From positions 1,178,001 through 1,242,000 of the forward strand of contig NZ_CP034438.1 in NCBI RefSeq assembly GCF_003952265.1: a DNA stretch of 64,000 nucleotides, read 5' to 3'. The notes under the pieces were generated by a model, which saw only the letters and a list, made by a program, of their open reading frames with translations, searched no databases and was not told the DNA's origin. A program made the translations under genes and the position numbers. The stretch is from Flaviflexus salsibiostraticola. Lineage in GTDB: Bacteria > Actinomycetota > Actinomycetes > Actinomycetales > Actinomycetaceae. Of this stretch, positions 39,890 through 48,736 are shown in pieces. The number at the start of each line of letters is the position of its first letter. Position 1 is the stretch's first letter.

Positions 39890-40138
39890 ATGGATTGGCG
39901 CCACCGCGCAGCGTGTCTGACCGAAGATCCCGAGCTGTTCTTCCCTATCGGCAACTCCGGTCCCGCGATTGCCCAGGTTGAGCAGGCCAAGGCCGTCTGC
40001 CTTCGCTGCGAAGTCCGCGATACCTGCCTCAAGTGGGCCCTTGAGACCGGGCAGGATGCCGGAGTCTGGGGAGCCATGTCCGAGGAGGAGCGCAGGTCGC
40101 TCAAGCGCCGCAACGCCCGCGCGCGTCGCGCGTCCTAG
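39890..40138 (+). CDS. whiB1: WhiB-family iron-sulfur regulator
   Basis: 82-residue Wbl protein. Four cysteines (C9, C37, C40, C46) bind a [4Fe-4S] cluster, followed by GVWGAMSEEERRSLKRR and a basic tail that contacts DNA or sigma factor region 4. Size and the position beside pdtaS match WhiB1, an essential NO-responsive regulator in mycobacteria. In M. tuberculosis whiB1 and pdtaS are adjacent in the same convergent arrangement; here a 7-kb IS island separates them. GGAGA lies about 10 nt before the ATG. Confidence 0.92.
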   Translation: MDWRHRAACLTEDPELFFPIGNSGPAIAQVEQAKAVCLRCEVRDTCLKWALETGQDAGVWGAMSEEERRSLKRRNARARRAS

Positions 40139-40209
40139 GGTCCGATGACAGGAGGAGAGGCGGCCGGTTCTGAACTGTTCCCCATTTGTTGGACAAGTTA
40201 ATTAAACAC

Positions 40210-41184
40210 CTAGGTGTACTGACCTCGACCGTTGTTGATTCGGTTGATTGGTGGGATTCCGGCGATGCCGAGGTGGGGTCTGTCTAGGTTGTAGTAATCG
40301 AGCCAGGACTGCAAGTGCGCGGTGCGTTGGGTGTTGGAGTCCCAGGGTCTGGCGTACGCCCATTCACCAGCCAGGGTTCGGTTGAACCGCTCGACTTTGC
40401 CGTTGGTCCATGGACAGTGGGGCTTGATGAACTTCTGTCTGATGCCATGAGCGTCGATCACGCCACGAAACGCCGCGGACTTGCGGTATGCGAACGCGTT
40501 GTCCGTGATCACCCGTTCAACACGCACTCCCAATCGGGCGTAGAACGCGATCGCACGCTGCAAGACTCCGGCAGCGGTGCAGCCTTTCTCATCGTCGTGG
40601 ATCTCCGCATAGGCGACCCGGGAGTGATCATCGATCACGGCATGAATGTAGTCATATCCCAGGCCGCGCCTGCCACTCGGGCGCGCTCCGCGACCGTGGA
40701 CTCGCCAGCCGCCACCGTCGGGGATCCGGCCAAGTTTCTTCACATCCATATGGATCAGTGATCCTGGGTAGTCGTGCTCGTAACGCTGAGCCGAGCGGCG
40801 CCGGGCCCGGATCACGGTCCCCGTCACCGGGTCCAGCTCGCGCAGCAGCGGGGCCTGATGACGACGCAACACCCGTCCCACGGTCGAGGCGTGCATGCCA
40901 AGCTGACCGGCGATGAACACCGGCCCGCGACGCGTGAAATGACGCAGGATCCGCACCCGAGTCTCCACGCACCCGCCCGTGCGTCGAGGGTGGGAACGGG
41001 CCACGCTGGAGCGGTCCTGCAGTCCCGCCAGGCCAGCCTCGCGGAAGCGGCGCCACCACCGCCATGCCGTCGTTCGAGAGACACCCATCTCGGCAGCGAC
41101 GTGCGCAACAGCACGCCCCGATTGAATACGCCGAACCATAATCAGTCTTCCGGCCGGAGCCAGACGGGCATTAGCGTGGGACAT
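40210..41184 (-). CDS. IS481-family transposase A
   Basis: 324 residues. HTH region PAGRLIMVRRIQSGRAVAHV; rve core with D in LIHMDVKKLG, D in VITDNAFAYRKS and E in NGKVERFNRTLAGEW. It starts MSHANARLAP. The TAG stop lies in the flanking duplicated cctagg, not in the element. The frame is intact and probably functional. Confidence 0.93.
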   Translation of the reverse strand: MSHANARLAPAGRLIMVRRIQSGRAVAHVAAEMGVSRTTAWRWWRRFREAGLAGLQDRSSVARSHPRRTGGCVETRVRILRHFTRRGPVFIAGQLGMHASTVGRVLRRHQAPLLRELDPVTGTVIRARRRSAQRYEHDYPGSLIHMDVKKLGRIPDGGGWRVHGRGARPSGRRGLGYDYIHAVIDDHSRVAYAEIHDDEKGCTAAGVLQRAIAFYARLGVRVERVITDNAFAYRKSAAFRGVIDAHGIRQKFIKPHCPWTNGKVERFNRTLAGEWAYARPWDSNTQRTAHLQSWLDYYNLDRPHLGIAGIPPINRINNGRGQYT

Positions 41185-41277
41185 AAGAGACCTCCGTGAG
41201 TACGAGTAGGGGAACTAGACAGCTCCAACTCGACTACGGAGGTCTCCCTCAAGTCAACAACGCTCCGGGTCAGTACA
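40215..41277 (-). mobile_element. IS481-family element A (1063 bp)
   Basis: Ends tgtactgacctcg and ccgggtcagtaca; flanked by cctagg at 40209-40214 and 41278-41283. A stem (gagacctccgt arm from 41187, complementary arm ending 41246) precedes the transposase ATG. Confidence 0.93.
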
Positions 41278-41278
41278 C

Positions 41279-42241
41279 CTAGGTGTAGTTCCCAGTGAGG
41301 TTGTGAACACGGTCTGAGGGAGTCTGTCCTCCGATTCCGGTGTGGGGTCGGTGATGATTGTAGTGGTGGAGCCAGGTGCTGTACGTTGCGGCCCTGGCTC
41401 CGTCGCTTTCGTACATCTGGGCGTAGGCCCACTCGGTGGCGAGGGTGCGGTTGAAACGTTCAACTTTCCCGTTGGTCTGGGGCCGATACGGACGAGTTCG
41501 ACGATGTTTCACATCAGGTCCGAGCGCGGCTGCGAACGTTCGAGAGCGGTAACAAGACCCGTTATCGGTCATCACCGCCGCAACGGTCACTCCGGCCTGG
41601 GCGAAGAACATGCGCGCTCGGTGCCAGAACGCGGCGGCTGTTTCTTTCTTCTCGTCGGCAAGGATCTCGGAGTAGGCCAGACGCGAGTAGTCATCGACCG
41701 CGTGATGCAGAAACGCGTACCCGACGCCATGGCGACGGTTACGCTTGCCGTTGGCGCGTCCGAGCATGCGATGTCCACCACCGTCAGGGATACGGCCGAG
41801 CTTCTTGATGTCGACATGCACAAGCTCGCCCGGACGCTGTTTCTCGTAGCGCACAGGGCGAGGCTTACGGACGGGCAGCCCGGTTGCTTGATCCAGATGT
41901 GCCAGCAGAGGCATCCGGTACCGGGCAAGGACGCGTTCGACCGTGGACCGCGGGATGCCCAGGTGGTAGCTGATCCGGTGCGGTCCCCACCGGCGGGTGA
42001 ACCGCAGGCTGATGATGCGGTGCTCGCGCCGCTCCGCAAGCCTCATGGGTGAGTGATGCGGGCGCGAGGAACGATCCACGAGAGGTTCACCCGCGCGGTA
42101 TCGGGACGCCCATTTCGATGCGGTGGCAGGTGAGACCTGGAATCGCTCCGCTGCGCGTCGGATCGACCATCCCTGATCGACGATCAGAGAAGCCAGGCGC
42201 TGCCTGCCCACAGGGGTCAATGGTGCGTTAGCGTGGGACAT
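41279..42241 (-). CDS. IS481-family transposase B
   Basis: 320 residues. HTH LTPVGRQRLASLIVDQGW; rve core with D in LVHVDIKKLG, D in VMTDNGSCYRS and E in NGKVERFNRTLATEW. MSHANAPLTP start as in the other two. The stop codon again falls in the target duplication. Confidence 0.93.
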   Translation of the reverse strand: MSHANAPLTPVGRQRLASLIVDQGWSIRRAAERFQVSPATASKWASRYRAGEPLVDRSSRPHHSPMRLAERREHRIISLRFTRRWGPHRISYHLGIPRSTVERVLARYRMPLLAHLDQATGLPVRKPRPVRYEKQRPGELVHVDIKKLGRIPDGGGHRMLGRANGKRNRRHGVGYAFLHHAVDDYSRLAYSEILADEKKETAAAFWHRARMFFAQAGVTVAAVMTDNGSCYRSRTFAAALGPDVKHRRTRPYRPQTNGKVERFNRTLATEWAYAQMYESDGARAATYSTWLHHYNHHRPHTGIGGQTPSDRVHNLTGNYT

Positions 42242-42336
42242 GAAGACCTCCGGTTACTGGATGCGAGTGTGGTAACCCACATCCTGCCGGAGGTCTTCAT
42301 CTAACTCGAGCGTTCACAACCTCCCGAGGAACTACA
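41284..42336 (-). mobile_element. IS481-family element B (1053 bp)
   Basis: Ends tgtagttcccag and gaggaactaca; flanked by cctagg at 41278-41283 and 42337-42342. The left duplication is shared with element A, so the two insertions used the same target sequence side by side. A 14-bp perfect stem (42240-42253 with 42287-42300) begins at the transposase start codon. Confidence 0.93.
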
Positions 42337-42635
42337 CCTAGGCTGCGAGGGCGTGGGTCCGGTATTCGATCGGGCTCATGCCCTTGAGCGTTAGGGATAG
42401 TCGCTGGGTGTTGTACCAGGCGATATAGGTGTGCAGGGCTGATTCGAGAGCGGCGATGTCGTCGTGGGTGTCGTGGTGGAACATCTCTTCCTTGACGTGT
42501 CCGAAGAAGTTCTCCATCACCGCGTTGTCCAGGCAGTTGCCCTTGCGTGACATCGATTGCCGTGCCCCTGCGTTGGCCAAGGCAGCACGCCAGGCTCCAT
42601 GCTGGTACTGGAATCCCTGGACGCCCTTCTAAGTG

Positions 42636-43709
42636 TCAAGCAGCAATCTGCGTCTGATTGATTACCTGGGTTCTGGTTTTGAGCGCGTAGAACATTTCCC
42701 GTGCGAGGTATCGTTTCACGCACCTGAGGGCTTCCATTTTGGAGTGCCCTTCGGAGAGTTTCTTCGCCACATAGTCCTGGGTTCTCGGGTCGGTTCTGAG
42801 TCTGCCGATCGCGATGATGTGCAGGGCAGAGTTGGCTTGCCGGTCACCACCCCTGTTGAGCCGGTGACGGTGTGTTTTGCCTGATGATGCCGGGATCGGG
42901 CTCGCCCCACACAATGCTGCGAACGCGGCTTCTGAAGTCAGCCGGTCGGGGTTGTCTCCCGCAGTGATCAGCAGCTGAGCTGCAGACTCATAGCCGACCG
43001 CTGGTTTTTTGATGAGGTCTGGGGCGAGATGATCAACAATGTTTTTGATCATGACATCAAGATCAGCGATCTCATCAGTGAGTTCCAGGTACCTACGTGC
43101 AAGGGATTTCAAAGCGATCTTGTACGCGCCAGTGACATCGCGATACTTCGTGAGATCTGGTCGCCATGCGGCTAGGGTGCGGATGAGTTTCATGCGAGTC
43201 AGGGTGCGCAGCTGGTCACGGAGTTCGTCTGGTGCTGACACGATGTTCATGCGGATCATCTGTAACGCGACTCGTCTGGCAGCGACCGCAGTTTTACGGG
43301 ACACTTTCAACACCCGTAGGGATTCAACCAGCCCGTCACGGGTTTTCGGGGTCACGGCACGCACCCGGGCATAGGCTGCGTGAGCAGCATTCTCTGCATC
43401 GAGGGTGTCGTCTTTGCCTTTGCGCCTTCGGAGGGCTTGGTCGGGGCCGGTGACTTCGAGTACTTCGATATCTTGTGCGTGGAGGTAGCGCAACAGGCCC
43501 GCCCCATAGGTGCCGGTGCATTCCACCCCGATCCTGGCGATCTGTCCGAAGGAGCGTAACCAGTGCACGAGCAGCTTGTACCCATGCCTGGTCGTAGGAA
43601 AGAATTCGGTTGCGAGTACCCGGTCGTGCTGATCAACTACCGCAGCAACATGCAGGTCTTTGTGGGTGTCTACGCCACCAACGACAGTGATGAAAGGTTG
43701 TGAGGTCAT
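42636..43709 (-). CDS. IS110-family DEDD recombinase
   Basis: 357-residue transposase with an N-terminal RuvC-like domain. GGVDTHKDLHVAAV supplies the first Asp, VECTGTYGAGLLRYL the Glu, and KGKDDTLDAENAAHAAY the last Asp pair. A C-terminal Tnp_20 domain has the serine-containing loop AALCGASPIPASSGKT. ATG 43709 has GGAGAA 8 nt upstream; the longer frame begins within the non-coding end. It is intact. Confidence 0.95.
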   Translation of the reverse strand: MTSQPFITVVGGVDTHKDLHVAAVVDQHDRVLATEFFPTTRHGYKLLVHWLRSFGQIARIGVECTGTYGAGLLRYLHAQDIEVLEVTGPDQALRRRKGKDDTLDAENAAHAAYARVRAVTPKTRDGLVESLRVLKVSRKTAVAARRVALQMIRMNIVSAPDELRDQLRTLTRMKLIRTLAAWRPDLTKYRDVTGAYKIALKSLARRYLELTDEIADLDVMIKNIVDHLAPDLIKKPAVGYESAAQLLITAGDNPDRLTSEAAFAALCGASPIPASSGKTHRHRLNRGGDRQANSALHIIAIGRLRTDPRTQDYVAKKLSEGHSKMEALRCVKRYLAREMFYALKTRTQVINQTQIAA

Positions 43710-44006
43710 GAGGTTTCTCCAATCGATGTGCATTGTTTGTGGTGCTTTCGTATCGACCGGTAACCTGGACAAGACAGTAAAGAGAAAAGGTGTTCAGGCC
43801 CTTCTTGAGTCACATGATCACGGCGAGGCGAAAGCCTCGCCGTGAGTGTTCTCGAATGGTCGACAGGTCCGGGGAAAGACACGCTGGTCGATCAGAGTGT
43901 GAGTCAGAACCTTTCGGGAACACTCACGGCACCTGACCGACTGTTCAGGGGTCGATCGCTGTGTGGGTCAAACCATTCGAGAAGATCAGGCACTTCTATT
44001 CTTACT
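43710..44006 (-). ncRNA. Candidate bridge RNA of the IS110 element
   Basis: The 5' non-coding end of IS110-type elements is known to encode a bridge RNA that specifies target and donor. This 297-nt stretch is rich in structure: a 12-bp stem with GAAA loop (43818-43845), a 12-bp perfect inverted repeat (ttctcgaatggt 43849-43860 with accattcgagaa 43972-43983), and a competing 9-bp pairing (43842-43850 with 43919-43927). It also holds a 25-nt imperfect direct repeat (ggtcgatc...gtcaaacc; 43886-43911 and 43950-43974). RNA limits and strand are inferred. Confidence 0.5.
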
Positions 44007-44436
44007 GTCTGAATGGACAAGCACAGTCGCTCCTGGAGGCAGGGCGCTGAGCGCGGCTTTAAGCGGGGTCAGGGTGAACTCCACTGTCGGGCTGGGACCG
44101 ATCGAGTAGGACAGCACCGAGCGGTCGAAGAGATCCATGATCGGTGACAGATACAGCTTGTCGGCTCCGATGCGGAACTCGGTGACATCGGTGACCCATT
44201 TCTGGTTCGGCTCGGTGGCGGTGAAGTCCCGATTGAGGACATTGTCCGCGATGGTGCCGACCTGTCCGCGATAGCTGACATACCGTTTCCGTGATCGGGT
44301 CTTGCACTTCAACCCGAGCTCGCGCATCAGTTTCCATACCGTCTTCTGCGATATCTGCATGCCGCGGCGGTGAAGTTCCAGACTGTCGGCGGCAGTTGAA
44401 TTTGGTGCATTTCCGGCGATCGAAAACTGAGCGGTT

Positions 44437-45186
44437 TTAGTTTACAGTTCCTTGTTCTTGTCGGTGTCTGATCCGGTAGGAGGTTCCTTTCGTGGTCAGG
44501 ACTTGGGCGTGGTGGACGAGCCGGTCGATGATGGCTGTCGCAATCGTCTCGTCGTGGAAGATCGTGGACCAGGACCCGAAAGCGAGGTTTGAGGTGATCA
44601 GGATGGATGATTGCTCGTATCGGTCCGAGATGAGCTGGAAGAACAGGTTCGCGGCTTCTGGCTCGATGGGGAGGTAGCCGAGCTCGTCGATGATGATGAG
44701 CTTGTAGCGGCGAATACGCCGCAGCTCTTTCGTCAGGTCTCCCTTGTTGTGAGCGGCAGTGAGCGACTGGATCCAGCCGGCTGCGGTGTCGAACAGGACC
44801 GGGATTCCGGCCCTGGTCGCGGCAATGCCGAGCCCGATCGATATGTGAGTCTTCCCGGTGCCTGGTGGGCCGAGAAGGATCATGTTCTCCGCGTTGTGGA
44901 TCCAGGTCGAGCGTGATGCTGCTTGAACGTCTGAGCGCAGGTGGGGCTGGTGATCGAAGGTGAAGTCCTCAATCGTCTTCATGGACGGGAAGTGTGCTCG
45001 TTTCCGTCGTATCTCGGCCCCAGATGCTTCCCGGGCGGTGACCTCGGCTTCCAAAACCGCGGCTAAGTACTCCTCGAACGTCCAGCCCTGTGCCCGCCCA
45101 GTGTCAGCCAGGCGAGCGAAAGAAGCTTGAATACGTGGTGCTTTCAACGCACTCGTGTAGTACGTGACGTCTTTGATCGCCTCCAT
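44437..45186 (-). CDS. istB: IS21 helper ATPase IstB, copy 2
   Basis: 249 residues, protein identical to the copy at 23018-23767 with Walker A GPPGTGKTH and Walker B LIIIDELGYLP. Confidence 0.97.
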   Translation of the reverse strand: MEAIKDVTYYTSALKAPRIQASFARLADTGRAQGWTFEEYLAAVLEAEVTAREASGAEIRRKRAHFPSMKTIEDFTFDHQPHLRSDVQAASRSTWIHNAENMILLGPPGTGKTHISIGLGIAATRAGIPVLFDTAAGWIQSLTAAHNKGDLTKELRRIRRYKLIIIDELGYLPIEPEAANLFFQLISDRYEQSSILITSNLAFGSWSTIFHDETIATAIIDRLVHHAQVLTTKGTSYRIRHRQEQGTVN

Positions 45187-46410
45187 TTAGGCCACCTCGA
45201 TGTCAAAGATCTGGTCATATACTGCCAGGTCCCCGCCCTGGACCGTCACTCCGTAGCCGGGCAGGCCCTGGCGCTGCTGAAAGGTCGCACGCAGCTTCCG
45301 AGCGGTCTCCACGTGGTCAGGGTCGGTCACCTGACCGCCGCTGCCCCAAAGACGCTCATGAGTCGTGATGACCTTCCCGCCCGTACTGACTTGGACCGTC
45401 GACAGGTCCATGGTGACGTCGATGCGGTGCCCGATCCACCTGGGGTCAACACTGTAGGCGTTCGCGCCGATCTCGATGTAGTAGTCACGTCCCAACCGCG
45501 TCTGCACAGTCCACCTCGCTGCGGGATCAACCGGCGGCAACGCACCCATATGCTCGAGCTCGACGGTCAGGCCCTGGCCCCGAGTTTGGTCTTTCCCTCG
45601 TGGTTTCTTCCCTCGGATCACCTCGAGCCAGCCGGCGAGTTGAGCATTGAAATCCTTGGGACTGGCGAACGTCCGCCCGGGCAGGAACGAGGTTTCCAGG
45701 TAGGAGTTGAACCGTTCGACCACGCCCTTGGTCTCCGGGTCATAGGGTTTGGCTTGGACGAGCTTCACTCCGAGGGTTCCACAGAACTCCGCGACTTCCT
45801 GCCCGAGCTTGCCGTATCGTCCGATTCCGGCCTCGTTGTCCCACAATAGGCGTCGAGGAACCCTGCCAAAGGTGCTGATCCCGTCCCACATGCCCAACAG
45901 CAGGTCCGGGCGTTGCCGGCTCGGGATCATCAAGGCAACGGGATACTTTGACCAGGCCAGGATCATCGTCAGCACAGGGAAGCGTGCCGTCTTGCCGTTC
46001 CCGATCGGGATATCAACATTGGGGAACCACAGGTCACACTGAGCCACATCCCCGATCTCCCACTCCAACCGGTCCGCAGGATCGAGACGTCGTGGCGCAT
46101 ACTCAGGACGGATCCGTGCCACATTCTGCCGCAAGGCCCTCTCCGAGTAAGGCCAGCCCACCCGCTCGCCGATCACCGAGGCCGGCATCGTCGGACACTC
46201 CTCCAGCAGCCACCGTATCCGGGCCTCATACTCCCCAAACTTCGTCGGTGTCCTCGTGCGGACATAACGCGGCGGCTGATCAGACTTCACCGCCCGATCC
46301 ACCGTATTGCGTGAGATACCCAGCTCAGCAGCAATACGAGCCTTCGGTACACCCTCGCGGGCAAGCACCCGGATCTTTTCCCAATCGTGCATTGAAATCA
46401 CACTCCACAT
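45187..46410 (-). CDS. istA: IS21 transposase IstA, copy 2
   Basis: 407 residues, protein identical to the copy at 23768-24991; DDE motif intact. Confidence 0.97.
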   Translation of the reverse strand: MWSVISMHDWEKIRVLAREGVPKARIAAELGISRNTVDRAVKSDQPPRYVRTRTPTKFGEYEARIRWLLEECPTMPASVIGERVGWPYSERALRQNVARIRPEYAPRRLDPADRLEWEIGDVAQCDLWFPNVDIPIGNGKTARFPVLTMILAWSKYPVALMIPSRQRPDLLLGMWDGISTFGRVPRRLLWDNEAGIGRYGKLGQEVAEFCGTLGVKLVQAKPYDPETKGVVERFNSYLETSFLPGRTFASPKDFNAQLAGWLEVIRGKKPRGKDQTRGQGLTVELEHMGALPPVDPAARWTVQTRLGRDYYIEIGANAYSVDPRWIGHRIDVTMDLSTVQVSTGGKVITTHERLWGSGGQVTDPDHVETARKLRATFQQRQGLPGYGVTVQGGDLAVYDQIFDIEVA

Positions 46411-46669
46411 CGTTAATCGAAGTGCTCACTTTTCAAATGCCGAAACTGCTCACTTTTCAACTGCCGCCGACACAGACGAATGCGTCGGTGCCCGTACCTG
46501 CCCTGCCTGCTGGAGAAGATCTCCGTGATCAAGGCTTTGACTGCAGCGTGGCGGTCGGGACGGTTCAATGCGCGCAGATGGTAGTAGAACGTGGACCTGG
46601 GCAGGCGTGCGATCTCCAGCAGCACCGCCAGATTGTAGTCCGACTTGAGGGTGGCGACAGCGAGGGTTC

Positions 46670-47158
46670 TCACCTGTGCCCCTGATCCCTCAAGTCCCGC
46701 AATTTTTTCAGGTACGCGTTCTCCGCCCGCAACCGCTCGTTCTCCCGCTGGACCTGCTCGAGCTCACTGAGCTGGCGCGGCGGAGCATCATCGTCTTTAC
46801 GTGGACGGCCTTTGGGCTTGGGTCGAAGGCCGGCCTCACCCTCATCTCGATAGCGACGCACCCATGCATCGATGAGCTTAGGAGAGGACAGCTGGAACTC
46901 CTGAGCCAGGGCTGGTTTCGACTCCCCGGCCAGGACACGCTCTACGACGACCTTCTTCTTCTCATACGAGTGCTGAGTCCTGGTTGGCTTGTTCATGAGG
47001 CACAATCTGCCATGGATCCGCCACCGGTCATAGAGCCGCGCCACGCGACCTTCAGGCACGCACAGCCGAGTCGCAACAAACCATGCGCCGTAGCCCCGTT
47101 CGAACAAGCCAACAGCCTCTTCACGCTGCTGTGGCGATAACAAAGACCTCAAATACAT
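46670..47158 (-). CDS. IS3 OrfA of the outer element
   Basis: 162-residue HTH protein with two helix-turn-helix modules: LSPQQREEAVGLFERGYGAW, then KKVVVERVLAGESKPALAQEF. A coiled coil (ELEQVQRENERLRAENAYLKKL) follows, as in IS150-type OrfA. It overlaps OrfB by GTGA. It is the only intact gene of the outer IS3. Confidence 0.92.
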   Translation of the reverse strand: MYLRSLLSPQQREEAVGLFERGYGAWFVATRLCVPEGRVARLYDRWRIHGRLCLMNKPTRTQHSYEKKKVVVERVLAGESKPALAQEFQLSSPKLIDAWVRRYRDEGEAGLRPKPKGRPRKDDDAPPRQLSELEQVQRENERLRAENAYLKKLRDLRDQGHR

Positions 47159-47267
47159 GAAATACTCCCCGGAAATCGGAACTGACTTCTACAGTCCAAC
47201 TTCCGGGGAGCACTTCATTCGGCCGCCTCTCCTCTTTTCTCTGGGCAGCGCGCCCAGCGCTGACCGC

Positions 47268-48710
47268 TCAGTCCCGGCGTCGGATCTGGGCGTGGACACG
47301 GACGACGGTGCCGCCGTCCTCGCCCGGGTTCCAGGAGATGCTGCCGAGCAGGTCGGACTTGACCATGGTCTCAACGATCTGGGTGCCGAGCCCGCTGCCC
47401 CGCTCGCCCTCCTTGATCCCGACCCCGTCATCGACGATGACGACGTCGAGCTGGTCGTCGTCCCGCTCCGCCCGCACGGTGATGGTGCCATCCCGGCCCT
47501 TGAGCCCGTGCTCGACCGCGTTCGTGACGATCTCATTGAGGACCACCGCGAGCGAGGTCGCCGCCTCGGCGTGGACCTTGCCGAACGATCCCTCGAAGCG
47601 TGTCGTCACCTTCTGACCGGTCGCGGCCACGCCCGCGGCGAGGCGCATGAGTCGCGCGAACGTCTCGTCGAAGTCGACGCTGTCGGCGCCCGTCCGTGCG
47701 AGAGCCTCGTGGACCATTGAGATTGTGTAGATGCGGCGCTGGGCGTCGTCGAGGCTCTGCTTCGCGCCCGCGTCGGTCGCCCTGCGCGCCTGGAGGCGCA
47801 GGAGGGCCGACACGGTCTGGAGATTGTTCTTCACGCGATGGTTGATCTCGCGGATCATCGCGTCCTTCGTCATGAGCTCGCGCTCGGAGCGACGCAGCTC
47901 GGTCACATCACGGCAGAGCAGCATCGCCCCGGTCCGTACGCCCCTGTCCTTGAGCTCGATCGCCCGCAGCGAGACGACAACGCCGCGCGCCTCGACCTCG
48001 GTCACCCAGTTGCCCTTGCCCATGACGACGAGGGGCAGCATCTCATCGACGCTGTTCGAGTGCTCGGCAATCTCGGTGATCCGCTCCGCCAGCACCGTGC
48101 CGGGCAGGAGCCGGCGAATCCCGAGCCGGTGGAACGCGGAGATCGCATTCGGCGAGGCATAGAGCATCCTGCCGTTCTCATCGAGGTGGATGAGGCCATC
48201 GGACACGCGGGGGGTCCCGTGCCTGAAGCTCGTCGGGGCGTGCTCCGCCGGGTATTCTCCCCGGGAGATCATGCCGAGGAGGGCCTCGGTGATCGCCGTA
48301 TAGTTCGTCTGGACCTGGTCCGGGACGCGGTCGCCGCGTCCCCACGTGACGACGGAGAGGACGGCGATGACCCGGCCGGGCTCGGGGGTGATCGGCACGA
48401 GGTCGTAGCGGATCCCGGTGACGACGATGGACATGCGTTCGCCCGTTTCGAAGCACTCCGCCACCTTCGCCTCGGTCGAGGCCGGCACCTTTGACCCGAC
48501 AACGTCCTCCACCTCGACGGTCGCGGCCGTCGCGGGGCGGGTGTGCGCGGCGATGATGTAGCGATTGTCCCTCGTGCGGACGATGAGGAAGAGGTCGGAG
48601 AAGGAGATGTCGGCCAGGGGATGCCAATCACCGGCGAGGTGATGGAGATGCTCAGCTTCATCGCTGTTGAGCGTCCCAGCCTGATTTATCATGTTGGAAA
48701 GTGTTGGCAC
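47268..48710 (-). CDS. pdtaS: PdtaS-like sensor histidine kinase
   Basis: 480-residue cytosolic kinase without membrane segments. An N-terminal GAF-like domain (about 25-150) and a PAS domain (about 165-270) precede a HisKA_2 dimerisation domain, with the phospho-accepting His in REINHRVKNNLQTVSALLRL (about residue 290). The HATPase_c domain has N box VLNEIVTNAVEHGL, G1 VDDGVGI and G2 GSGLGTQIV. In mycobacteria PdtaS phosphorylates the antiterminator PdtaR; no pdtaR is in this window. GTG start 6 nt after TAGGCT predicts leaderless expression. It is convergent with whiB in the ancestral order. Confidence 0.93.
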   Translation of the reverse strand: MPTLSNMINQAGTLNSDEAEHLHHLAGDWHPLADISFSDLFLIVRTRDNRYIIAAHTRPATAATVEVEDVVGSKVPASTEAKVAECFETGERMSIVVTGIRYDLVPITPEPGRVIAVLSVVTWGRGDRVPDQVQTNYTAITEALLGMISRGEYPAEHAPTSFRHGTPRVSDGLIHLDENGRMLYASPNAISAFHRLGIRRLLPGTVLAERITEIAEHSNSVDEMLPLVVMGKGNWVTEVEARGVVVSLRAIELKDRGVRTGAMLLCRDVTELRRSERELMTKDAMIREINHRVKNNLQTVSALLRLQARRATDAGAKQSLDDAQRRIYTISMVHEALARTGADSVDFDETFARLMRLAAGVAATGQKVTTRFEGSFGKVHAEAATSLAVVLNEIVTNAVEHGLKGRDGTITVRAERDDDQLDVVIVDDGVGIKEGERGSGLGTQIVETMVKSDLLGSISWNPGEDGGTVVRVHAQIRRRD

Positions 48711-48736
48711 AGGGTCAGCCTATCTGAGGAGTAGAC

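Larger units (their letters stand above)
42620..44006 (-). mobile_element. IS110-family element (about 1387 bp)
   Basis: Boundaries are set by restoring the interrupted IS3 OrfB (GAC|CAGGGATTC gives HSDQGF); the shared C makes each end ambiguous by one base. No long terminal inverted repeats are present, as expected for IS110. The transposase is followed by almost no non-coding DNA, while about 297 nt precede it. Confidence 0.85.
44384..46472 (-). mobile_element. IS21-family element, copy 2 (2089 bp)
   Basis: Same ends and length as copy 1. Target duplication cagac at 44379-44383 and 46473-46477. Inserted in OrfB of the outer IS3 element. Confidence 0.95.
42338..46673 (-). pseudogene. IS3 OrfB transposase broken by IS21 and IS110
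   Basis: Three pieces of one gene. 46673-46473 starts GTG (MRTLAVATLKSDYN) and runs to GRYGHRRI; 44383-44007 covers DSLELHRRG to TVLVHSD; 42619-42338 covers QGFQYQHGAWRAAL to THALAA. Removing the insertions restores a frame of about 284 codons with D in KWVTDVTEF, D in LVHSDQGF and E in DNAVMENFFGHVKEE. The TAG stop is in the cctagg where IS481 B inserted. It is not functional as it stands. Confidence 0.9.
40171..47218 (-). mobile_element. IS3-family element carrying four nested insertions
   Basis: The outer ends tgaactgttccccatttgttggac (from 40171) and gtccaacttccggggagcacttca (ending 47218) are related inverted repeats. The 3-bp duplication ttc is at 40168-40170 and 47219-47221. Subtracting two IS481 elements, an IS110, an IS21 and their target duplications leaves about 1439 bp, a normal IS3 length. 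OrfA is intact; OrfB is broken twice. Confidence 0.92.

Noticed and set aside
40139-47267. Composite transposon carrying cargo genes
   Set aside because: All DNA inside the outer ends is accounted for by IS elements; there is no passenger gene.
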